From assembly GCA_025602905.1 (NCBI GenBank), contig JAHLKI010000014.1, positions 620,001 to 684,000 of the forward strand: 64,000 bases of DNA, in the 5' to 3' direction. Below the pieces are notes generated by a model. The model did not search any database. It saw only the letters and a list, made by a program, of their open reading frames with translations, and was not told the DNA's origin. Below, in pieces: positions 36,499-45,667 of this stretch. Made by a program: the position numbers and the translations under genes. Each line of letters starts with the position of its first letter. Position 1 is the stretch's first letter. Origin of the DNA: Phlyctochytrium arcticum. Lineage: Eukaryota; Chytridiomycota; Chytridiomycetes; Chytridiales; Chytridiaceae.

Positions 36499-37799
36499 AG
36501 TTCACCCGCGTTCGTACGCATCTTTCTCTGTCGTGTTTTTCGTCTCTCTTTCCAGTATTTTCTTATACATTTTGTCTTCTTCAGCATCACTTTTAATACA
36601 CTTTTTACCCTGCATCGAAAAGTATCATATATTGGAGGTCCTTACCATGTGAAGAACTTAATGCACACCTTCGAGTCAGAGCAACCCGCTGGGCAAATGA
36701 ATTCAACATATGTATTCAGCAACCCTTTAACGTTTCAGCCCCTCAGCGCCGATGCGAAAAAAGTCAAGCCTATTTTTGTGGAAAACGTGGTGGAGAAATC
36801 AGATGCTACATCATAAAGATGTAGACAGGTAAGATATGCGAGGGACCTCCCATACAAAAGTATCTGCAAAAACCGGTCCAAAACAGACTGTGCAATTCCA
36901 GGTCGATCGGAGTAAGTCTCATATACAAAACAAAAAACAAAAACAAATGGGAAAAGACTATAGGCGTCATTTATCTTTATCGAGCACTAACGCCGTGGGC
37001 GCGTCGTACATGTGGGATTGTTAGATCTAGAACATGCGGGCAGAAGGAGAACCAAGAGAAATGCACACAGCACAGGGAGGAACGGACATAGAATGTTGAA
37101 GGAAGTTGGATGGGAAAGGCGGTCCTTTGACCTGCAAAGATATACCCAAATTCGGAGAGGTTGAGTGCTGCAGAGTAGCGTGGGTAGTTGGACTATGAAC
37201 GTAGTGAATAGTATGGGATCCACCTAATGAATAAAAGCGGTGAATTGAAAATGGAACGCGAATTGAAAGAACGTCGAAAGAAAGTTGACCAAGAAAGGAT
37301 GCGTAAATGAACCAAAAAAAGGGCAAAAAAAAACCCGCGGAAAATGGCAAGCAGATAGAAATTGAAGGAGGAACATAGGACATGAACTTTAGGTGAAAGA
37401 CATATAAGAGAAAACCCATGAAAATCCAAACGATTGCACAGAATAGGAAGCAGTTTTCTGGATGGATAGAAGGAAAGTCGAAGATGAAAGGATGCGTAAA
37501 TGAACCAAAAAAAGGAAAAAAAACCCCCGGAAAATGGCCTGCAGACCGAAATTGATGGAGGAACATATGACATGAACTTTAGCTGGAATACATATATGAA
37601 AAAACGCAGAAAAATGCAACCAATTGCAGAAAATAGAAGTCAGCTTTTTCGAGATTTTTCGTACATGGTGGATGGTATGGATTTCGAAAAAATGCCTGGA
37701 AAAATGGAATTGTTCAGAATTAAAAAATGGGTTTGGGTGACTGTGCCCGGCAAAGCGAATACATGAAACGGCCAGAACCGTTGATGGACCCCACACCCC
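36499..37799. other. Spacer at left edge of virus-like block
   Basis: No supported gene. It holds a tandem duplication (37294-37680) and a 14-base string (36830-36843) that recurs at 46287-46300. Base composition becomes purine-rich on the plus strand. The long minus-strand ORFs here are low-complexity shadows. Confidence 0.4.
37294..37680 (+). repeat. Tandem duplication, period about 193 bp
   Basis: Two diverged copies begin at 37294 and 37487 with AAAGGATGCGTAAATGAACC and stay alignable for about 190 bases, with an A-run, then GGAGGAACAT and GACATGAACTTTAG in both. They sit directly outside the left end of the virus-like gene block. Confidence 0.75.
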
Positions 37800-40746
37800 C
37801 TAACACTCTGGTTGTACCAGAGAACTTTGATAGTTGAGATCCGCTTGCAACGTCCAGTATCTACCTAAATTAGATATGTTATATGTCAAGGTTCCATTCG
37901 AATGCTGTTGACCTTGCTGGAGAGAAACCCATTTATTGGCTGAATCATATGTGGCTGTACCGGCTAAAATTCCGGTAGGAGTCGATGTAAAGTTATCAAT
38001 TAGAAGACTAGTAGATGTGGAATCCACACCACTGAGTGCAATATTTGAAGTAATCGTATTCTGTTTAGTGGCAATGTTTGTGTCAATTGTGGTTTGTCGA
38101 GTATCATAGGCACTTTGCAAAACAAAAGATGGAACATTTGATAACAAACTGAAATCAAGTTTAGATGAAGATGTGATAACATTTTGTTTAAGAGACATCC
38201 CTGTTGCAAATGATGTGTTTGTGACATATCCCGATAATGTTGTACTCAATGAAGAGTTCGAAACGTTGAAGCAACATTTGATATTGTCGAATAGCCGCTT
38301 CGATTAGGAGTACCTTGGATGAAATCATATGATAGTTTGTTTTCATTTGTTATTTTCGGTTGATAGTTATTGGTAATATTTGATTCAATATCGGATATAA
38401 TAGCCCTATTGATTCCTACAGTCTCTTGTAGAGGAGCAATTAGTTCAGATATTGTGGAGACGGTAGAGGGAATGATTATCTCCGAATTAAACTCACGAAG
38501 TATTTCCAAGTTCACGGATTGTTGGCCAAATTCGTTCTCAATTCCCCGCCATGAACATGGAGGGGGTTTATCAAACAGAAGCCTAGTTACATCGCACCCA
38601 TTATCGGGTAAGGTAACTGTTACAACTTGCGAACCTTCTTGAAGATCAATGTTGCCATTTGAATCTAATAATGGGTTTCCATTAATATCAGTACCCTTCG
38701 CCTTCCGTTCTCTCCCTGCTACGGCTGCGAAACCCCCAATGGCTGCTGCACCTCCAAGAAGGCCACTAGCACTACCGATTGCTCCAATGGCCGAGGATGC
38801 TGTTCCTACCGCGCCAGCCCCACCACTCAAACCAGCCAAAATACCACTCAGTCCTCCGGTGACCGATACTATATCTCCTGTACCATTTCGAAGTACTTGA
38901 TCCTGAGCATTTGCTTCGGTGGTCTCAGTTGCATCATCCACGGCTTTCTTTTGAGAAAACGTATCAATTGACGAAATACTATATCCTGTAGGTGTTGGAA
39001 GGACGACCACGCCTGTCCCAGCGGTTATTATCATACTATTTGAAATAGTCTTGCCTACGACGTTTACTCCAAACCCTCCTACATATGGAATTTCTTCCTC
39101 TAACTCGGGAGGTTCATATGTAGAGGATATAACGTTTCCACTAACTGAAATACCTTCCCTCCAGTGTAAGCACCGCGAATGTCATTTCCAACACGAGTCA
39201 CACCATTCGATGCTGTGAGATTTTCTGTGATATGCGTTTTTGTCGAATTCATGGAGAGAGCACCGTCTACAGTCAGGTCTGAAGAAACTTCATGGCTTGA
39301 GTTTTCATGCAACCCGTTTTCAAACGTCCGAGTATCTGTTAGAATGCTTCCGTCAAATTCGAGATTTCCATTGCCTGTTTGGAGATCCAGGTACACTTCG
39401 TTCCCATTACGCACTCCGAGGTTGTTCGCCTGTTGAAAAATTAGACCGCTCGTAAGTTTTCCCTCCGAATTCACGCTAATTGATTGGTTGTTTACAAACG
39501 CCGACGGATTGACACCTAGATTTTGATTGACATCTATCGATAGAGAAGCATCTGTATTCAATGCTATATTTTGATTTACTACTGAGATAGGTATTGAACT
39601 AGTATACAAATTTTTAACATAATCCGCGGTGACTGCCTCATTAAAAGAAGGGTTTGAATTTTGTGATAGAACGACATGATTAACTTCTAGTTCATTCAAT
39701 GTCTCGTTATATTTAAAAGCATCATTTCGGCTCAATGAAGACAACCCTGAATCATATGGAATCTCACCGAGTCCCGTGGAACGAAATGCTAATTTTCCTC
39801 CTGTTTGTTGAAAATTTCCATGATCAACATCGAGTTTTAGAATGGCTCCATCAAGATTTTCTAATGGATCTTTATAGACACTGACTGCACCTGTCCCCTT
39901 GAGAAGTTGAGTAGCGTCTTGTTTTTTCGCAGATAATTTATCGTCCTTTATCTCAAGAGAATCGTCATCGATGTTCAGAGATAAAGCACCTTCATCGTTT
40001 GTAGTGAATGGTTGGACAGCATTGAGTGATATACCATCTTCACTTGAATACAAAGGATGATGAATGGCTAGTTTAACCGATCTATCGTCCCTATATAAAG
40101 GTTGTTCATAGTCTAATTATTTCACTGTTAGTTCGCCTCCTGATATATCGAGTGTATCATCATCAATATTTAACGACAATCTGTGACTATTGAGTGAATC
40201 AAAGGATAACGGATCAGTGATCTTCAACTCGAGACCTTTTTCAAAAAATGTACCATCCTCGTACCCACCTTCACTATTCTGAAGATGTGAATTGTATCGT
40301 AACTCAATTTGGCCATCATCAGTAATATACAACGGAGTTTTTACTGTTGGTATTTGTGTATTAGCATGTAATTTTCCCTCTTCATTAATTGTTAAAGATG
40401 AATCAATCTGTAATGAAATCTCATGTTCAACCGCTATCAAAGGTTCAACGTAAATTGGATCGACGATTGACAAATGCTCTCCTGAAACCTGTAGACGAGC
40501 CGAGTCGTACTTTAAGTTAATCGATACGTGACCACTACTATTATTGGAAATCAGTGGTAAAACGGTTGATAACTCGTTAACATTCATTTCTCCATTTTCA
40601 TTACTAATTTTGTCTATATGTGCGTTTTTGGAACCTGTTATATCTGCATTCTTACCTATCAGTTCTCCTGATACTTCTGGACTTATGAGATACGTAGAAT
40701 CAAGAACTCGTAAGCCCGAAGCGTTTCTACTAAGTATACCGCTCAT
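37800..40746 (-). pseudogene. Fibre/tail-like attachment gene of endogenous viral element, broken
   Basis: A minus-strand coding track of about 2.95 kb from ATG 40746 (MSGILSRNAS). It consists of pseudo-repeats of about 15-20 residues such as LSLNIDDDTLDISGGELTVK and LSLNIDDDSLEIKDDKLSAK, the pattern of adenovirus-type fibre shafts (trimeric beta-spirals). A Gly/Ala-rich stretch (about 38870-38720) follows and a terminal part that might be a lectin-like head. Breaks: an in-frame TAA at 40117-40119, a frame change near 39150, and another near 38262. The 3' end at 37800 looks truncated. Role inferred: virion surface fibre for host attachment. The overall fold is inferred from repeat pattern only. 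Confidence 0.6.
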
Positions 40747-40804
40747 ATATCTTTATTACAATAGCTAAGAATTAGTTTCCTTTGACTAAAAGTAATCATG
40801 AAAC

Positions 40805-41014
40805 CTATAAAAGGTTTAGTTTCAGGTTGCTTCCACTAGCATTGATGGCTTTAGCCTTCTCGTTGTACGCCTCCGCCGCCTCCTTTTCCGTATTGAATAA
40901 TCCTAAATGGTACAGCACTTTCTTATATCGGACTTGTGCCATCCATTTTTTGCCCATTTTACGCCAACAAACATGATGGTATTTAGACTGTGGATTCCTG
41001 ATCTTTGTCAGTCG
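40805..41014 (-). pseudogene. AP2-domain remnant (homing-endonuclease type)
   Basis: Minus-strand reading from 41014 to the TAG at 40805-40807 gives an AP2/ERF-like domain: KYHHVCWRKMGKKWMAQVRY, then KVLYHLGLFNTEKEAAEAYN and EKAKAINASGSNLKL. AP2 domains of this kind form the DNA-binding tail of HNH homing endonucleases in viruses and phages. No HNH part is visible; an in-frame TAA at 41015-41017 lies just upstream. It sits between the fibre and ATPase genes. Likely a decayed free-standing endonuclease gene of the virus-like element. Confidence 0.6.
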
Positions 41015-41081
41015 TTACTGGTGCCATAAATTGTCATTAGGAAAACTATACTCAGCTTCTGTTTAAAAAGGAAAATGAAAT

Positions 41082-41656
41082 TTAAAAATAGTCCTGAAAT
41101 CCATCTTTATCACAAAATCGATACATCGATTTAGCATCATCTGCTGCAAGATTTATGTAACAAAACGAATATGGCTCTTTGGTTCCATCTATCAGATATG
41201 CGAGAACATCCTTTTTACTTTTGTACGCAGATGACACAACTTTACTCAGGGTTTCCATATCTTCCGAATTGTTCTTGAAGATAATCCATTCTGTTGTATT
41301 ATTCTTCATTTTTCTCGAGAGCATCGATGTTACACTTTGGATACAAACCATGGTTGAACACAAAAGGTGCCTTCCCTTGGTGTAGAGTTTTAAAAGTTCT
41401 TTGTTAAGTTCCTTTGACTGTGCCGAGTCCCCTGCATCATCTATCATCAAAAGGAGTGTATTTCCATCTTCAGCAAGTTCCTTCTGTTCTTCCAAAATGT
41501 CTTGAATCTGTTGATTATTCACTTCATCTGTAAAATAAATATTCTTGTGCTTTGTCTTTGTAGCCAGTTCCTTAATGCTCTTGTCATACAGGACGGTGTC
41601 ACTCATGATGATCACCCTGTCAAATACTTTGGCATAAACATCTTCAATAAGGCGGT
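41082..41656 (-). pseudogene. Packaging ATPase (A32/FtsK-HerA type), C-terminal half only
   Basis: Minus-strand coding from about 41656 to 41082. It reads FDRVIIMSDTVLYDKS, then a Walker B-like LLLMIDDAGDSAQS, GRHLLCSTMVCIQS (sensor region) and TTEWIIFKNN. These match the second half of genome-packaging ATPases of the double-jelly-roll DNA viruses (Polintons, PLVs, adintoviruses, NCLDVs). The N-terminal half with the Walker A P-loop is absent: upstream of about 41656 the same DNA is occupied, on the opposite strand, by the penton-like gene. It therefore cannot be a working ATPase. The longer open frame to 41900 is an antisense run-on. Confidence 0.7.
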
Positions 41657-42206
41657 TCTGAACGCAAAGATCCCAAATGGAACATATTCTGTTACTGATC
41701 TGCCTAATACTATTGCTCAGGCAATGAATAGTGCCTCGGGATCCAATGTATACACTGCATCTTACAACTATACAACACGAAGACTGTCTATAAATTCTTC
41801 CGGCGTTCCATTCAAAATTCTTCAATGGAGGCAAGGAACCTCTGCATATCTTTTGACCGGAATGTCTCGATGGAATCCTACTGAAATGGACGTTTCCCAT
41901 TCCATGAAGAATCCAATGAATCTTTCCGGATCGTATCCAGTCATACTTACTAGTAATATTACTACAAAAGGGACACAGTACTTAACAGATTATGATTCCG
42001 CTCAGAACATTGTTTGCAGTATAGTCCCTGATGCGTTTGGCGATATAATCAATTGGACAAATGATGGAGGCGAATACTTACCAGTCGGTGATACCATCTC
42101 ACGTGTAGAATTCCATTTGATAAATTCCCTCACTGGTACTAAAGTGTCCCTCCATAGCCCGTTAACTGTTCGGTTTGCCATTATGGACGATGTTAATGAT
42201 TTCTGA
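41650..42206 (+). pseudogene. Penton-like minor capsid protein, 5' end lost
   Basis: Plus-strand coding from about 41650 to the stop at 42206 (about 185 aa). AKIPNGTYSVTDLPNTIAQA near the start and RVEFHLINSLTGTKVSLHSP with TVRFAIMDDV near the end resemble the single-jelly-roll penton (minor capsid) proteins of Polinton-like viruses and adintoviruses. The family usually starts with some residues before the IPNGTYS-like motif. Here the 5' end abuts the truncated ATPase, and the open frame back to 41502 is antisense ATPase sequence. I read this as a deletion joining two divergent genes. Role: pentamer at capsid vertices, inferred. Confidence 0.6.
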
Positions 42207-42223
42207 TTTTTTTTCTTTTTTAT

Positions 42224-42752
42224 ATGCTAAACCTGAGTGAATCACTAATTGGAGAACAACATTCAGAAAACGAACCCAAAGAATCGATCGCCACACCAGA
42301 TTCTCAAACAGAGACGCTTCCTGTACCTGATGCTATACAAGAGCCTGTACAGCCTAAGAAGAAACCTCGATCTCCTGCGCAGATTGCTGCCTTGGAGAAA
42401 GCCATAGCATCACGAAAGAAGAATTTGCAGGAACTATCGGCAAACCAAAAAAAAGAACTTGAGGCGCAAAGAATTGCTGATGCTAAAAAACTTCTCGCTG
42501 AACAAAACTAAAACAAACGAAAAGCAAAAGAAGCAAAGGCTGCACAAAAACCTCAAAAGAAAATTGCAGCGCTGGGAGAGAGTCCAACAAAACCCAAAAC
42601 AAAACCCAAAACAAAACCAATTGATAAACCTGTAGCAGTACAATCAAAATCTGCTAATAGAAATTCTATTGTTGAATTTGGAAATGAATTTTCATCAGAA
42701 TCAGAAGATTCAGGTTATGAATCTGATGATTATGGTGGCATCTTTGGATAAT
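42224..42752 (+). pseudogene. Lysine-rich virus-block protein with in-frame stop
   Basis: ATG 42224. About 95 residues (KKKPRSPAQIAALEKAIASR is a basic helix) to a TAA at 42509-42511. The same frame continues with equally Lys/Ala/Pro-rich text to 42752, ending SSESEDSGYESDDYGGIFG. The continuity of composition suggests one gene of about 175 residues with one nonsense codon. Placed between the penton-like and capsid-like genes, it may be a core or DNA-binding virion protein, but no family was recognised. Confidence 0.5.
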
Positions 42753-42781
42753 GTTTTTATTTCTAAACAATAAACTACACA

Positions 42782-44022
42782 ATGTCCGTTCCAAGCAACT
42801 GGATCTTTAGTACAAACACATTTTCTCGTAGTTGGTCTGATCCACGTGGTGAGGGAGTTTCCGTCTTCTCTCCAACGCAAGACACCTACTCCACCAAACA
42901 CAGACAAGTTACCCCAATTAGGATCACATGTGACTCTAATGCCGTATCCTTTATTCTACAAAAACTGGTTATGTCCATGGACGTGACGGCGTTAAAGAAC
43001 GGTGTGCCTGTTTCGGGTGGTGGTATTGTTAAACACAAAATTAGGATTGGAGAGCATTATTCAATCGTTAACTATTAAGGCGGGTGGTGAAACAGTCACT
43101 AAAATTGACAACTATCCTGCATATCTTGTTCAAACATATAGAAGCATGTCAAAAGGTCATAAATATCTTTTGGGAAATATGACCGGGTACGGATCGACAA
43201 ATGTTTTTAGTACTACTCCAACTGCTTCTTTCTCCATGCATCCTTACGTTGGATTTCTGCATCCTAACAAGGATCTGTTCTTTCCTGTATGGGCACTCCC
43301 CAACCAATCGTTGACATTTGAAATTGTATTGGCTGATCCCAATATGGTCTTTACTTCGGCTGGTGTTGTAGACGAATTGCAGGTTACCAACATTCGAGTA
43401 CAAACTCCATTTGTTACTCCCCCTCCAAGGATCGTGATAAATGCAACGCGTGCTGTCGCCAATGGCAAGTCATTATTTTACGACTATGTTCGTACCAACC
43501 AAGTGGAACAGAATTGCTCATGCGGCTCAAAAAATACCTTCGTGTTACACATGTCAGGTGTCCGCTCTTTGGCGAGTCTCGAGATGAGTTTTATCGATGA
43601 AGACCAATACAGTGACCAGACCAAAGACAAATCAGAGGTTTGGTCGAGTCAAAATCTCAGAGAATGGCGCATCCAACTGGGCACAAATGCTACTATTCCA
43701 AGTGGAGTCCAAGGATTTACCCATTCTCCGTATGATAAACAAACATTACTTGTTTCCCACTTGAGTAATAATGATTTCTCCCAATTAGCGGACATGGACA
43801 TTTCGTTTGCTGATTATGATGACAAACAATTTTCCTTTGCATACGGCTTCCAAGACAAAAGCGAGGGTAGTTCAGCGGCATTGTCCTTTCACAGGCAGTG
43901 ACTCCATTCTCAGGGTACACACGACTCATGCTAATCCTGCTCCATCTCCTCGAGTCAGATTACTTACTACCTATCACGAAAATGTCACACTTTCAATCTC
44001 CGACATGATAAGTGTGGTCTAA
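42782..44022 (+). pseudogene. Major capsid protein (double-jelly-roll type, PLV-like), two frameshifts
   Basis: ATG 42782 (MSVPSNWIFS). The track changes frame at about 43036-43039 (an A-run inside ACACAAAATTAGG) and again near 43892 (TTTCACAGGC), each time by one base, and ends at 44022: about 410 residues in all. Features suited to PLV/adintovirus capsids are an N-terminal strand set, the IIQSLTIKAGGETVTKIDNY segment, SFSMHPYVGFL, LTFEIVLADP, and a C-terminal SDSILRVHTTH then RVRLLTTYHENVTLSISD. Neighbouring penton-like and ATPase genes support the call. Not translatable as one protein in this copy. Confidence 0.6.
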
Positions 44023-44156
44023 ATAAGCAAACAGAGTTTGCTATATCAAAAACCTATCAAAAGTTATAAGCTTGCCGAACATGTTCCCAAAACGTCTTAC
44101 TATGAACCAGCATTTGTTACTGTTTTTCCTCCGAAAATGCTTGCTTTAGATATACA

Positions 44157-44456
44157 TTATTCCAAACTTCCACCTTGCACCTTATCTAGGAATTTTTGGC
44201 TTTGGTCATTTATTTCTCCTAGTCTTCGAATTCCCTTTGTAGCAGTTTGATCTATACACACGTCTCGATGTTTCTTTGAATCATTGAATAACGGGCTCTC
44301 CTCTACGGCTTCATTTACATTAGATATCAATTTGGCGCCTTTGTTTCCTACTCGTACCGCTGCATTGGTAAAGTCTCTCGCCTTTCTATAGTAACCTGGG
44401 GCGTTTGTAATAAACGTGTTTGCTTTTCGTTTCAAGCTGTCGAAAAATGTCGCCAT
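44157..44456 (-). CDS. Small basic virus-block protein, intact
   Basis: ATG 44456, 99 aa, no lesion. It starts MATFFDSLKRKANTFITNAP, an amphipathic helix, and is otherwise helical and charged. It lies convergent to the capsid-like gene. An N-terminal amphipathic helix is a trait of membrane-active minor virion proteins, but that is analogy only; family unknown. Confidence 0.55.
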   Translation of the reverse strand: MATFFDSLKRKANTFITNAPGYYRKARDFTNAAVRVGNKGAKLISNVNEAVEESPLFNDSKKHRDVCIDQTATKGIRRLGEINDQSQKFLDKVQGGSLE

Positions 44457-44491
44457 GTTTGTAAACAGTAGAAATTAAATTAGCTATTTAC

Positions 44492-45166
44492 ATGTACAGG
44501 AATGGCATTATACTGTATAGAGCGAACTATCTAGAATTCCAAGGGCTCAATCAAAGTAAAGGTATCCCTAATCTACAACGACACCAGATTGGTCGAGCAG
44601 TCGATTATAACAGACTTGATGAATATGGACAGCCAGATGTAGTGTATTCGTGGAACAGAAACATTCATGCTAAGGATTTGGCCACAAAGAATAACTACGT
44701 TGAACCTGTTCATGAACAACAGATTTCAAGTGCCGATATCCTTCGTCTTTCTGCAAAGAAACATTACACCCAAGCATATAAAGACGGCCTAGAATATATC
44801 AAAGCAGAAAAAGATTACCGTGCCAAAGAGAGATACCTTGATTCTATTACACCATCAAAACGAATTAAAACTGCTGACATTGGTACATCAACGAGTATGT
44901 CCGGTTTACCTATTCCAGACACGGAAGGCCGCGTTTACCATTACGATGCTGCAACAACGGCTGCTACTGGAATGATGTTTGAAGCCCCAGCCGATCTGCC
45001 AGAAATACCGGATATGCAAACCAATAGATCAGGCACAAAAGTACATCCAGTCATTCTTACTCGAGAAAAGCAAATTGTTGTTGATCCTGCTACAGGTGCG
45101 GCAAATATTCATACTGGTTCTTCTAGTGTCTTGAAACCTCCTGTGGTAAGTAATCCTTTAGAATAG
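44492..45166 (+). CDS. Unrecognised virus-block protein, intact (224 aa)
   Basis: ATG 44492; single exon; stop 45164-45166 directly abuts the next ATG. Rich in Asp/Tyr/Lys in the middle (YIKAEKDYRAKERYLDSITP) and Pro/Thr-rich at the C-terminus. No membrane segment. In the row of virion genes and undamaged, so possibly the youngest or least decayed part; function unknown. Confidence 0.6.
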   Translation: MYRNGIILYRANYLEFQGLNQSKGIPNLQRHQIGRAVDYNRLDEYGQPDVVYSWNRNIHAKDLATKNNYVEPVHEQQISSADILRLSAKKHYTQAYKDGLEYIKAEKDYRAKERYLDSITPSKRIKTADIGTSTSMSGLPIPDTEGRVYHYDAATTAATGMMFEAPADLPEIPDMQTNRSGTKVHPVILTREKQIVVDPATGAANIHTGSSSVLKPPVVSNPLE

Positions 45167-45667
45167 ATGGAACCGCAAATACCTGGAACGTTTCCTAATA
45201 TGATTGGTAAAGATAAAGTCGACGTTACAACACCACCTCCATCACCTATTGATATCTCATATAACCCTATTGATAGCCACGCCAATATAGCGTTTACATC
45301 AACTAGAGATCCAGAGAAAGTAGAAGCACTTGAACAAGCAAGTCAGGTCACAGATAGAAGAGGGAGAGTTGCTGCAAAAACACCTACTGGCAATGTTCGT
45401 TTCAATCCAATTCAAAAGTCCGTAAAGCCTAAAAAGCCACGAAATCCTAAACCAACCTTAGTCGACTCTTTGCTACACACAACTCTACAAAATCAGGAAC
45501 TGGTATTACCTGTTATAGCCCCAACTGCTCTACAAAATCAAGAAGTTGTAGAAGAAGTCTCTTCGAGAGCCGTGAGGAGCAATAAACGCCAAACCCCAAA
45601 ATTCTCTCCATATGCACGTGTTAACCCCCCCGCTGAAAAAAAACAAAAAGAACTTGAATATCCATAA
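45167..45667 (+). CDS. Unrecognised virus-block protein, intact (166 aa)
   Basis: ATG 45167 follows the previous stop with no spacer. Pro/Lys-rich: PTGNVRFNPIQKSVKPKKP, then two LQNQE(L/V)V repeats and a basic end PPAEKKQKELEYP. Likely disordered and nucleic-acid or capsid-binding, by composition only. It marks the right edge of recognisable viral coding. Confidence 0.55.
   Translation: MEPQIPGTFPNMIGKDKVDVTTPPPSPIDISYNPIDSHANIAFTSTRDPEKVEALEQASQVTDRRGRVAAKTPTGNVRFNPIQKSVKPKKPRNPKPTLVDSLLHTTLQNQELVLPVIAPTALQNQEVVEEVSSRAVRSNKRQTPKFSPYARVNPPAEKKQKELEYP

Noticed and set aside
37027..37796. Hydrophobic Phe-rich minus-strand ORFs (135-179 aa)
   Set aside because: Antisense of A/G-rich tandem repeats; the frames repeat with the DNA and show no conserved motif.
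40782..40976. 64-aa plus-strand ORF with a hydrophobic stretch
   Set aside because: Antisense of the AP2-domain remnant, which has the far better protein signature.
41502..41649. N-terminal part of the plus-strand ORF before the penton-like text
   Set aside because: Antisense of ATPase coding; not part of the capsid gene.
41657..41900. N-terminal 80 residues of the minus-strand ATPase ORF
   Set aside because: Antisense of the penton-like gene; contains no P-loop.
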